Assembly: GCA_019752635.1 (NCBI GenBank)
Contig: JAIELX010000001.1
Span: 124,001-188,000 of the forward strand
Reading direction: 5' to 3'
Source: Candidatus Obscuribacterales bacterium
GTDB taxonomy: Bacteria > Cyanobacteriota > Vampirovibrionia > Obscuribacterales > Obscuribacteraceae
Length of the DNA stretch: 64,000 nt
Translations under genes and position numbers: made by a program
Notes under the pieces: model-generated
Database searches by the model: none
What the model was told of the DNA's origin: nothing
Seen by the model: the letters and a program-made list of their open reading frames with translations, nothing else
Shown here: piece by piece, positions 46,223 through 53,486 of the stretch
How positions within the stretch are numbered: position 1 is the stretch's first letter
Layout of the letters: each line of letters begins with the position of its first letter

Positions 46223-47644
46223 ATGACTAACCTTCGAGAACAGTTGTTTCAAGCTGAGGTCGGTGCACCGGTCAAGCCGTCTGCCGGAAAAACTGGCGAC
46301 TCTGTCGCTCCGGGCGGGCACGCCTCGTCTAAGGATGCCGGGTTGTCGTTAACTGGAAGTTTCGGCAATGCGTTGTTGAAAGAATCCGATCAGTACCAGG
46401 ACCTCAAACGAGCAATTCATCACCGACTTATCGAAAGCATCGATATCTCCCGTTTGATGCAGCTGGAAGGAAACAAAGCATTAGAAAATGCTGTTGAAAA
46501 TACGGTTAAGGCTCTCCTTGAAGAGGAGCGCCTTCCGCTGACAGGAACCGAGCGAGAGAAATTGGCGCGCGACGTGCTGAACGAGACTCTCGGGCTTGGC
46601 CCGTTGGAGCCGCTTCTCTGCGATCCGGACATCAATGACATTTTAGTCAATGGTCACCAGAGTGTGTGGGTTGACCGAAACGGTAAACTGCAAGAAACCG
46701 ACATTCGGTTTAGTAGTGAGGAGCATCTTCTGCACGTGATCAACCGCGTTGTTGCTCGCGTTGGTAGACGAGTAGATGAATCGTCTCCCATAGTTGACGC
46801 CCGATTGCCTGATGGATCGCGAGTTAATGCAATCATTGCACCGCTGGCGTTGGAAGGCGCAGTGCTGTCGATTCGTCGTTTTCGTCCTGTGCCGTTCAAT
46901 GTAAACGATCTAGTTGGTCGAGGAACGTTAAGCTCGAGCATGGCGGACTTTCTCAAGCTTTGTGTGGAAGCCAGACTAAATATTTTGATTTCCGGCGGAA
47001 CGTCCGCCGGAAAAACCACTTTGCTTAACGTAATGTCGGCGCAAATTGGCGATTTCGAACGCGTTGTCACCATTGAAGATACTGCTGAGTTGCGGCTGCA
47101 GCAACGACATGTCATTCGTTTGGAATCGCGTCCCGCCAACATTGAAGGAAGAGGCGCCATTGGACAGCGTGAGCTGGTTAAGAATGCCTTGCGAATGAGA
47201 CCTGATCGTATCGTCGTCGGCGAGGTGCGTGGTCCGGAAGCTTTAGATATGCTTCAGGCGATGAACACGGGGCACGAGGGTTCGCTTACTACCGTGCACG
47301 CGAACTCCCCGCGCGATGCTCTGAGCAGGTTGGAAACGCTTGTCCTTCTTGCCGGTGTTGATCTCTCGCAAAGGAGTATCCGCGAGCAGATCGGCTCTGC
47401 TTTCAATTTGATTGTCCAGATCAAACGTTTACCTGACGGGAGCAGACGCGTGGTCAGTATTACCGAAGTTACCGGTGTACAGGAAGGATTGATTAGTCTG
47501 CAAGAGTTGTTTCGGTTTAAACAGTCCGACACGGGAACCGGTGGAATTCATGTTGGATGCGGATTGCGTCCATATACGGAAACGAAGTTCAAGGACTCTG
47601 GAATCGAACTTCCGGCCAGTCTGTTTTCGGCGGAGGTTCCGTAA
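46223..47644 (+). CDS. cpaF: CpaF/TadA pilus assembly ATPase
   Basis: 473 aa secretion ATPase that powers Flp pilus assembly. Walker A GGTSAGKTT at about 257-265, Asp box VTIEDTAELRL, Walker B RPDRIVVGEVRGPEALDMLQ and His box TGHEGSLTTVHANSPRDAL. The N-terminal helical part (LGLGPLEPLLCDPDINDILV) is typical of this subfamily. GGGGAT precedes the ATG; the frame continues upstream inside cpaE. Its TAA overlaps the tadB start (TAATG). Confidence 0.95.
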   Translation: MTNLREQLFQAEVGAPVKPSAGKTGDSVAPGGHASSKDAGLSLTGSFGNALLKESDQYQDLKRAIHHRLIESIDISRLMQLEGNKALENAVENTVKALLEEERLPLTGTEREKLARDVLNETLGLGPLEPLLCDPDINDILVNGHQSVWVDRNGKLQETDIRFSSEEHLLHVINRVVARVGRRVDESSPIVDARLPDGSRVNAIIAPLALEGAVLSIRRFRPVPFNVNDLVGRGTLSSSMADFLKLCVEARLNILISGGTSAGKTTLLNVMSAQIGDFERVVTIEDTAELRLQQRHVIRLESRPANIEGRGAIGQRELVKNALRMRPDRIVVGEVRGPEALDMLQAMNTGHEGSLTTVHANSPRDALSRLETLVLLAGVDLSQRSIREQIGSAFNLIVQIKRLPDGSRRVVSITEVTGVQEGLISLQELFRFKQSDTGTGGIHVGCGLRPYTETKFKDSGIELPASLFSAEVP

Positions 47645-48603
47645 TGTCGAACGAGATACTGGCCGTTTCGTTCACGGTGATTATAGTCGTCCTTGGCTCA
47701 AGTGTACTTGCCACTCGCCTGGTTGTGTCAAGGCGAAATCGCGAGATGCTTCGAAGTCGCTTGGAGGAGCTAATCGGGTCGTCGACAGAATCCGCATTAT
47801 CAGAGTTCCGCATTTCCGGAGCATCCGAGCGACGAGGTTCTAGATTTGAACAGATGCCCGGATATGCGAATATAGACAAGCTATTGAAAGCGGCCGGATC
47901 GTCTTACACGCCATCCGATTTATTGCAGTTTTCTATTTTACTGCTCGTTGTTCCGCTGATTCTAGCCCTGGGTTTTGATCTTCCTGTTTTGCCATGCGTG
48001 TGTGTTGCGTCGCTGCTTGCGCTGTCACCATATATGATTCTACGGATGCAGGCGGAGAAAAAGCGTAGTAAATTTCAAAATCAATTGCCCGATGCTATCG
48101 AGCTGATGGTATCGATTTTGAAGAGCGGGCACAGTGTTCCGCGTTCCATTCGTTCTGTCGCGGAGGAAATGCCGGCACCATGCGGAAGTGAATTCAATGA
48201 GATCTTTAACCGCATGAGTCTGGGACAAACTCTGCCGGATGCACTTTCTGGCACGGTTGATCGTTATGGCTCATTTGAGCTTGATATGCTGAGGCGTGCA
48301 ACGGCAATTCAAGTTGAAGTTGGCGGTAGTTTATCTGAATTGTTGGAGAAAACCAACGCGACATTGCGGCAGCGAATCAAGTTAAAAGGCCAAGTTGGTG
48401 TGCTTACGGCTCAAAGTCGATTGTCCGCTTGGATAATCGGTTTGATGCCTCTCTTCGTCGTTGTTGGTTTTCAGTTGGTAAATCCGGAATACATGCAACC
48501 TCTTACGGATACAAACATCGGCAGGCTGCTTCTTGTTGCGGCGGCGTTTGCAATGGTTACGGGCATTATTATAATGCGCAAGCTTTCCACAATTCGGGTA
48601 TGA
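47644..48603 (+). CDS. tadB: TadB-like inner-membrane platform protein
   Basis: 319 aa GspF-type membrane protein. N-terminal helix (VSFTVIIVVLGSSVLATRLV), a helix pair around residues 100-140, the GspF domain QLPDAIELMVSILKSGHSVP then RSIRSVAEEMPAPCG, and two C-terminal helices. Forms the membrane platform with TadC for the CpaF motor. GGAGG in the end of cpaF serves its ATG, which overlaps the previous stop. Confidence 0.9.
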   Translation: MSNEILAVSFTVIIVVLGSSVLATRLVVSRRNREMLRSRLEELIGSSTESALSEFRISGASERRGSRFEQMPGYANIDKLLKAAGSSYTPSDLLQFSILLLVVPLILALGFDLPVLPCVCVASLLALSPYMILRMQAEKKRSKFQNQLPDAIELMVSILKSGHSVPRSIRSVAEEMPAPCGSEFNEIFNRMSLGQTLPDALSGTVDRYGSFELDMLRRATAIQVEVGGSLSELLEKTNATLRQRIKLKGQVGVLTAQSRLSAWIIGLMPLFVVVGFQLVNPEYMQPLTDTNIGRLLLVAAAFAMVTGIIIMRKLSTIRV

Positions 48604-48607
48604 AATT

Positions 48608-49462
48608 ATGAATCAAGCCTTGTTGCAATATCCCGAATTTATTGTCGCTCTCGTTTTGGGTGCTATCTGTCTTCTTGTGCCGCAAAGTCGCGAGGTTGTC
48701 GCCGACCCTCAGGAAAAAACTGCCTCCACCCTTGGTGTATTTGCGTACTCTCTCTCTTCGTTGCTTCCTCAAACTTATCAACAGTGGCTGACAAATAATC
48801 AGATTCGTGCAGGATGGCGTGGACGCAACGCTGTTTGCAGGTTCTACTCGTGGAAACTTTATCCGGCGATTGTATCCGGCATATTGGCGCTGTGGCTACC
48901 ACTGCTGGCGGTGCTTCTTGTTTCGATCTTCCTTTTCTTTATTGCTGATTTGTGGCTAGTGGTATCAGTGAACCGACGTCGTCGCGAAATTGCCGAGAGT
49001 TTGCCTCAAGCGCTTGATCTTTTGCTGCTTTGTGTTGATGCAGGGCTGGGTTTGGATGCGGCATTGCAGCGTATTGCCAATGAACGAACCGTGTTAGCAG
49101 GCGCATTGAACGACGAACTCAACCGGCTTGGCAAAGACATACTTCTGGGAATGAATCGGGCGCAGGCTTATAGCGATCTGTACGAGCGAACTGGCGTTGA
49201 TGAGCTGCGATCTCTTGGAGCGGCGCTGAGTCAAAGTCAAAAATTGGGTTTAAGCGTATCGACTATTTTGCGTGCTCAAAGTGAGTTTATGCGAAATCGG
49301 CAACAACGCAAAGCCGAAGAACGCGCGGCTAAATTGCCTGTTTGGATGGCTTTTCCGCTGTGGTTTTGCATAATGCCCGCATTAATGCTGATTTTGATCG
49401 GACCCTCATTATTGCTCTTCATACACCAGACCACACCACTGCCGCATGGTCTGTGGCATTGA
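48608..49462 (+). CDS. tadC: TadC-like inner-membrane platform protein
   Basis: 284 aa GspF-family partner of TadB. Hydrophobic helices near the N-terminus and at about 80-118, the core ESLPQALDLLLLCVDAGLGL then DAALQRIANE, and a final helix (WFCIMPALMLILIGPSLLLF). Four bases after tadB. Last recognisable gene of the Tad run and last host gene before the prophage. Confidence 0.9.
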   Translation: MNQALLQYPEFIVALVLGAICLLVPQSREVVADPQEKTASTLGVFAYSLSSLLPQTYQQWLTNNQIRAGWRGRNAVCRFYSWKLYPAIVSGILALWLPLLAVLLVSIFLFFIADLWLVVSVNRRRREIAESLPQALDLLLLCVDAGLGLDAALQRIANERTVLAGALNDELNRLGKDILLGMNRAQAYSDLYERTGVDELRSLGAALSQSQKLGLSVSTILRAQSEFMRNRQQRKAEERAAKLPVWMAFPLWFCIMPALMLILIGPSLLLFIHQTTPLPHGLWH

Positions 49463-49785
49463 CGTGTCACTTGCATCGAGCGGGGTGTGGCGCCCCAGGT
49501 GGTCGCCCGGAAAGGCCGCCGCCCAAGGCACAGCGATCAGGGGATCATGCCTTCCCCCGTGACTGTGACGGCTCAACGCGCGTTGGCGATCCTTCTGCGC
49601 TCGAGCAGGTGTCGTTCACTTATCCACGCTCGGTCAGCGATCCCGCATCGGTACAGGTGCATCACACCAGTCGGCGGGCGCGGTCCCTGTTTTCGCAGTC
49701 GGACCGGCGTCGCGTCAGGATGTAATGTCAACGCACAACCGTCCGTGACTCGACGCCGTAAAAAGATCTGATTAGGATGGTCAGA
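49463..49785. other. G+C-rich junction between the Tad locus and the prophage
   Basis: 323 bases. The first ~250 are markedly G+C-rich; several plus-strand frames are open but the products resemble nothing known. The base composition changes abruptly to AT-rich near 49760, so the attachment site is likely in this interval, but the other end of the element is outside the window and no direct repeat can be tested. Confidence 0.4.
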
Positions 49786-50343
49786 TTAATTTCCAAAAAT
49801 ATTTGTTTGATTCACAACAGAATGAATACTAACAGGCGTCGGACGGTCAGTCAATGCACCACATATAGTGTCTTCGGTATCACTTTTCGCGGTCAGCACA
49901 CTAGCGAGATGCGTTAACGATATGTATAGCCCCCTCGCAATCTTTCGATAATCAGCCAATTGTATATGTCTGCTTTCATTGGCTAGCAAATAGTGTGCGG
50001 TAGACTTGGAAAAATCACATATTTCCGCGAGCTGTCTTGTAGTTTTTTCTCCTGCGAGTGCTCTGATTAACTCGCTCGCTTCTTCCTGCCCGTGATCTAA
50101 ATATATGCTCGCTAAGTGGTCAACAGAACAGCCTAATCCGGCCGCAAGCTTGCAATAGTTCAAAAAATGACTATGAGAATTAAAATTGCCCAAGATCCTG
50201 TGAACAGTCATCTCGGGCAATTGAATTTTTTCTGCTAGTGCGCGAACGTGAGCCAGCTTCGCGGCGCTCAGGAGGCCTGCGATTTGTGGGTGAACTGGTC
50301 TGGTGGATTTTCTAGACATACGACGGGCTCGTGCAAGTGGCAT
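49786..50343 (-). CDS. HTH DNA-binding protein of the prophage
   Basis: 185 aa, soluble. Two segments look like Xre/LacI-type helix-turn-helices: RALAEKIQLPEMTVHRILGN and RQLAEICDFSKSTAHYLLAN, each followed by a helix ending in HLAS. A likely regulator, perhaps of lysogeny or excision. The start is uncertain: ATG at 50343 has AGGAG immediately before it, and an ATG at 50319 also fits. It overlaps the recombinase gene by 76 bases in another frame. Confidence 0.65.
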   Translation of the reverse strand: MPLARARRMSRKSTRPVHPQIAGLLSAAKLAHVRALAEKIQLPEMTVHRILGNFNSHSHFLNYCKLAAGLGCSVDHLASIYLDHGQEEASELIRALAGEKTTRQLAEICDFSKSTAHYLLANESRHIQLADYRKIARGLYISLTHLASVLTAKSDTEDTICGALTDRPTPVSIHSVVNQTNIFGN

Positions 50344-51182
50344 ACTCCTAGCAGTATACTCCTCACCACGCACGGGCGCCAAGTCTGGGTGCGCTTTGGT
50401 GAGTAAGGGCGGTTACGTGGTCGCTGCAACGACTTCGTGGTTTTTGGTGCAAAGCGAGGGTCTGTCTCTGCTCTTTTGTTTAGGTATGCCGCAATTGCCG
50501 CATAACTCATTGTGCCGGTCTTAACCCCGCTTCGCTTCGTCCCGTCTTCTCTCAGTCCTGTGTCTTTAACCCACTTCTTGAGTCGTCGCATTAACCTAAG
50601 AATCATTTGCTCTTCGGGATCTTCCACGAGCTGATGCGCAACAACTATGTAGCCGTAAGGCGGGCGATGTCCAATCCAGCCGCCTTTGTCCGCCTTGGCA
50701 ATGCGAAGGTCGTAAAGCCGTTCAACTATGTCCTCTCTGATGTATTGAGCAACGGCCTGTTTCATATTAAAAACAAGTCTTCCGTTCTTGTCCGCAAGGT
50801 TGATTTGTTCGCTTACCGCCAAAAGTCTCTTGCGCTTTTTGCTGAAAGCGCGAGTAATCGCCATCGAGTCGAACAGGTTGCGGCTGAAGCGGTCGCCGCT
50901 CCAGACAACGAGCCCGTCCGCCTGGTCCCTCATAATCATGCGGAACGCTTCAAGGAATCCAGGACGTTCCTTTATACTGTCCCCGCTGGCCGTGTCTTTG
51001 AAAATGCAAAGCAGGTTGTACCCTTTCTCCTTGCAGTATTCGGTGATTCGGCGCGCCTGTTCGTCTAAGGAGCAACCCTCTGATTGCTGCTCAGTGCTTA
51101 CGCGAATATATCCAATGAGCAACAGGACGGGATTTAGTTCTAGCGTTTCTGCGAGTGCTGGCGTTTTGGTTCTCTTAGGCAT
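50268..51182 (-). CDS. Serine recombinase (site-specific integrase of the prophage)
   Basis: 304 aa. Resolvase-type catalytic domain: LLIGYIRVSTEQQSEGCSLD (catalytic Ser in RVSTEQ), LLCIFKDTASGDSIKERPGF and GLVVWSGDRFSRN (Arg residues). A short recombinase domain follows with GHRPPYGYIVV and WRPCVVRSILLG. The zinc-ribbon and coiled-coil parts of large serine integrases are missing, so it is shorter than the ~450-550 aa norm; the final ~25 residues overlap the HTH gene and may be a frameshifted tail. At the host junction it probably integrated the element. Confidence 0.87.
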   Translation of the reverse strand: MPKRTKTPALAETLELNPVLLLIGYIRVSTEQQSEGCSLDEQARRITEYCKEKGYNLLCIFKDTASGDSIKERPGFLEAFRMIMRDQADGLVVWSGDRFSRNLFDSMAITRAFSKKRKRLLAVSEQINLADKNGRLVFNMKQAVAQYIREDIVERLYDLRIAKADKGGWIGHRPPYGYIVVAHQLVEDPEEQMILRLMRRLKKWVKDTGLREDGTKRSGVKTGTMSYAAIAAYLNKRAETDPRFAPKTTKSLQRPRNRPYSPKRTQTWRPCVVRSILLGVCHLHEPVVCLENPPDQFTHKSQAS

Positions 51183-51226
51183 TGTTTATCCTTCCAAGTT
51201 AAAGTAGGGCTTCCTGATGCGCGCTC

Positions 51227-51457
51227 TCACGCGAAGGCGGCGTAACCGTAACGCCCTTCAGCGAGATGTTCGGCTATCTCCACCATTTCGCTCTTGTGCG
51301 CTTCGTCTTGGTGATTGTCGGCCGCTCGATATTGAGAGGCTATTTGCCTGGTGACTGCAACGTAATCGGTGTAAGACGCTTTGAAAGCCCACGATTTTCG
51401 CTCATCAGCGGGCATTCGCCTTAGTGTTCGCAGTAGTTTAGAGCCAATTACTTCCAT
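51227..51457 (-). CDS. Small prophage protein of unknown function
   Basis: 76 aa, charged and helical, no membrane segment (RRMPADERKSWAFKASYTDY). GGGGTG precedes the ATG. It lies 44 bases before the recombinase gene on the same strand. No family recognised. Confidence 0.55.
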   Translation of the reverse strand: MEVIGSKLLRTLRRMPADERKSWAFKASYTDYVAVTRQIASQYRAADNHQDEAHKSEMVEIAEHLAEGRYGYAAFA

Positions 51458-51561
51458 TTATCGCACCCCGTTTGTGTAGACGATACTAACAAGGATAGGG
51501 CAGCGGGGCGTTCTTTGTCTAGTCGAAGTTACGTGTAATCAATTTCGATTACCTCGTCCGG

Positions 51562-51804
51562 GTGATAAAAATACGTGTCATGAAATGCAATTGGCCTGAC
51601 AGCTTCTTTTGTATCGCGCTCGGCTTCGGAGTCTTGCTTGTTTGCGGACGCGTTCGGGAGCCGGCAAGCTTCGATCTAGTTGGCGTTGCTAATTGGACTA
51701 TAGCGTTCGGAGCCGTTTCTTGGGTGCTTGGCGCCTTCTTAAGCGCTTTCGTTATCACCTATCAGGACCATAAAGCCCGTCGCAACCCTAGCTCTTCTTC
51801 TTAA
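51562..51804 (+). CDS. Possible small membrane protein on the opposite strand
   Basis: 80 aa with two hydrophobic helices (FFCIALGFGVLLVCGRV and WTIAFGAVSWVLGAFLSAFV), the only plus-strand candidate in the element. The start may be GTG 51562 or ATG 51580 and neither has a good ribosome site. The 3' end overlaps the end of the minus-strand 51788 gene by 17 bases. Helix composition argues for coding, but evidence is limited. Confidence 0.4.
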   Translation: MIKIRVMKCNWPDSFFCIALGFGVLLVCGRVREPASFDLVGVANWTIAFGAVSWVLGAFLSAFVITYQDHKARRNPSSSS

Positions 51805-52033
51805 ATCCCCACCACAATATTGTTGCCCAGCCTGCCAAACAGGCTGTCAATATACGGTCGTCCAGCTTGAGGTCTTTCCCGATCCAAGCGGCCGCAATCG
51901 AGGCAATCAAATATATGAGCGGTGCAACCGCAATTGCCAGGACACAAGCTCGCAGTCCAAAGCCCTGGTCCGTCATCTGGCGGTCGGGCTCACATAGGAT
52001 GATTTCGTTTTCTTCTTCTTCGTGGTCAGCCAT
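51788..52033 (-). CDS. Small membrane protein, holin candidate
   Basis: 81 aa with an acidic N-terminus (ADHEEEENEIILCEPD) and two hydrophobic helices (CVLAIAVAPLIYLIASIAAA and ILTACLAGWATILWWGF), ending in FKKKS. Two helices plus a charged tail, next to the endolysin, fit a class II holin; this is inference. Its ATG overlaps the preceding 33-codon gene by eight bases (ATGGCTGA). Confidence 0.6.
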   Translation of the reverse strand: MADHEEEENEIILCEPDRQMTDQGFGLRACVLAIAVAPLIYLIASIAAAWIGKDLKLDDRILTACLAGWATILWWGFKKKS

Positions 52034-52127
52034 TTCTAATCAAACTCGCTAGGACTCGCGCGCAAGCAACCGCCCAAGCGAAGGCGGCCAGGCAAACGAC
52101 GTTGTGTAATAGTTCGTACCAGTTCAC
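52026..52127 (-). CDS. 33-residue membrane peptide in the lysis region
   Basis: Starts with GTG (MNWYELLHNVV...) behind a perfect AAAGGAGGT, spacing seven bases. Its start overlaps the preceding stop (GTGA), and its own TGA overlaps the ATG of the next gene. The product is one hydrophobic helix (CLAAFAWAVACARVLASLI) with a short polar N-terminus. The strong ribosome site and double coupling make it very likely real; candidate holin partner or antiholin. Confidence 0.65.
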   Translation of the reverse strand: MNWYELLHNVVCLAAFAWAVACARVLASLIRNG

Positions 52128-52495
52128 TGTTCTACCTCCTTTGGTGTCACCTTGGCAATCGCCAGCATGGCAAGCTTGAACAGTTCGAGCGCTGCCGCCT
52201 TCCCTTTTTCAAACGCTGCCTTGGCTTCTTCAACCTTCAGGCAATCGGACAATTCCTTTATACCGGCGGTCACTTTCTCGATGCCGCTGGCCAGTTTCGC
52301 GCCGTCAACGGACTCCATCGCCTCAAGCGCTGCCTGGTGCAAAGTCGCTGCGTGAATCGGTACTTCGTCAAAGTCCTTGATGCCGTCCTCGTCCAGGTCG
52401 GTATTCTTCTTGGCGTTCTCGAACCACCCCTTGAGCCAGTCAAGTCCGCCTTGGATGAAGCTGCTCGCGATAGTCTTGGCGAATGGAATTTTCAT
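52124..52495 (-). CDS. Prophage protein with a calcium-loop-like motif
   Basis: 123 aa, mostly amphipathic helix. NTDLDEDGIKDFDE near residues 31-44 fits the DxDxDG calcium-binding loop of EF-hand/thrombospondin type 3 repeats. No signal peptide. It is coupled to the endolysin gene (ATGA at 52492-52495) and to the 33-aa peptide downstream (GTGA), so it belongs to the same small operon. Role unknown. Confidence 0.6.
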   Translation of the reverse strand: MKIPFAKTIASSFIQGGLDWLKGWFENAKKNTDLDEDGIKDFDEVPIHAATLHQAALEAMESVDGAKLASGIEKVTAGIKELSDCLKVEEAKAAFEKGKAAALELFKLAMLAIAKVTPKEVEQ

Positions 52496-53130
52496 TTGGT
52501 GCTCCCAAGTGTTGAGTTATTGAACGCGTCAATTTGTTTTGCGGCCTGCGCGTGAAATTTTTCTACCTCGACGCAACGCGCCAGGACGTCAGCGCGCTTG
52601 CTGTTGATATTGCCGCTGTTGTAACCTGCGTATGCCTTCTTTAGGTCGCCTTTTGCCGCCGTTAAGAGCTGCTCCATCATGCCGGCAATCCAAAGCGCCT
52701 GGGCGTTCACGTCTGCCGCGAAACGCTTAACCGTGTTGGTGTCGCCCTTTAGATGTGGCGCCATTAGCTGCCCAATCCCAAAGCTGCACGCCTGGTAGAA
52801 TGCCTCCGCTTTGGTTTCGTGCTTCTCTGGCTTCCAATAACCCGGCTCGCATCTGAACTTGGCGAACTTGTTCACCAAATATGATGGCACTTTCCAACCG
52901 TTAATTTCTTGAGGGAATACAATCAATTTCCGGATCTCGCTCTCGCTCATGCCGGTGATTCTGCAAGCTGCTCGCAGGTTCGCTCTGTACTGCGCTTCAA
53001 ACGGATTGAAGTAAGGGACGCCGTGACTTTCTTGCATAGCTACCGCTACCACATGCGCCGCCGTCACGTATTTGCGCGGCTTAGCGGCCACCGCTTTCTT
53101 AGCAATTGCAATTAAGCCAAGGTCTATCAT
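52492..53130 (-). CDS. Lytic transglycosylase-type endolysin
   Basis: 212 aa. SLT/goose-lysozyme-like pattern: HVVAVAMQESHG with the candidate catalytic Glu (E34), then ACSFGIGQLMAP and KKAYAGYNSG, in the order and spacing of soluble lytic transglycosylases. It would cleave the glycan strands of peptidoglycan at the end of infection; no signal peptide, so it would need a holin. Coupled to neighbours on both sides by ATGA overlaps. Confidence 0.78.
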   Translation of the reverse strand: MIDLGLIAIAKKAVAAKPRKYVTAAHVVAVAMQESHGVPYFNPFEAQYRANLRAACRITGMSESEIRKLIVFPQEINGWKVPSYLVNKFAKFRCEPGYWKPEKHETKAEAFYQACSFGIGQLMAPHLKGDTNTVKRFAADVNAQALWIAGMMEQLLTAAKGDLKKAYAGYNSGNINSKRADVLARCVEVEKFHAQAAKQIDAFNNSTLGSTK

Positions 53131-53486
53131 TTAATTTTGTCCCATTCTGTTTTTCTGTGCTCGGGGCTCATAAACTTCATGCGCGATAGTCGCGCGTAGT
53201 CCAAGTCGGTTAGCGCCGGATCGTCCGCCCTAGTCTTGAGCGCTTCATCAATTGCGGCTTGGATCAATTCGTCTTCGGTTGCAACTATGGGCTGTGGAGC
53301 GGGTTTTAGTTGAATTTCGCCGTCCTTCATTTCGTAAAGGTGCGCCGTGTCCGGCTGTAAGTCCTTGTGAAACTTGATTGTCGAGCCTGGCCAAACAACC
53401 GCCGGAGGGGGCTCTGTGTTGTATAGCCTCGTCTGCCCTTCCGGTCCCTGTACAAGCCACATCGCGGCGAGCATTAGTTCAAACAT
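53127..53486 (-). CDS. Small prophage protein of unknown function
   Basis: 119 aa. A hydrophobic N-terminus (MFELMLAAMWLVQG) is followed by Pro-rich and helical parts (EDELIQAAIDEALKTR). GAGGTG five bases before the ATG sets the start, which overlaps the giant fibre gene by 13 bases; the frame extends 10 codons further upstream. It precedes the endolysin, coupled by a four-base overlap. No family recognised. Confidence 0.55.
   Translation of the reverse strand: MFELMLAAMWLVQGPEGQTRLYNTEPPPAVVWPGSTIKFHKDLQPDTAHLYEMKDGEIQLKPAPQPIVATEDELIQAAIDEALKTRADDPALTDLDYARLSRMKFMSPEHRKTEWDKIK

Noticed and set aside
51549..51758. 69-codon minus-strand frame opposite the small membrane protein
   Set aside because: Basic low-complexity product without a ribosome site; the plus-strand frame has two credible membrane helices.
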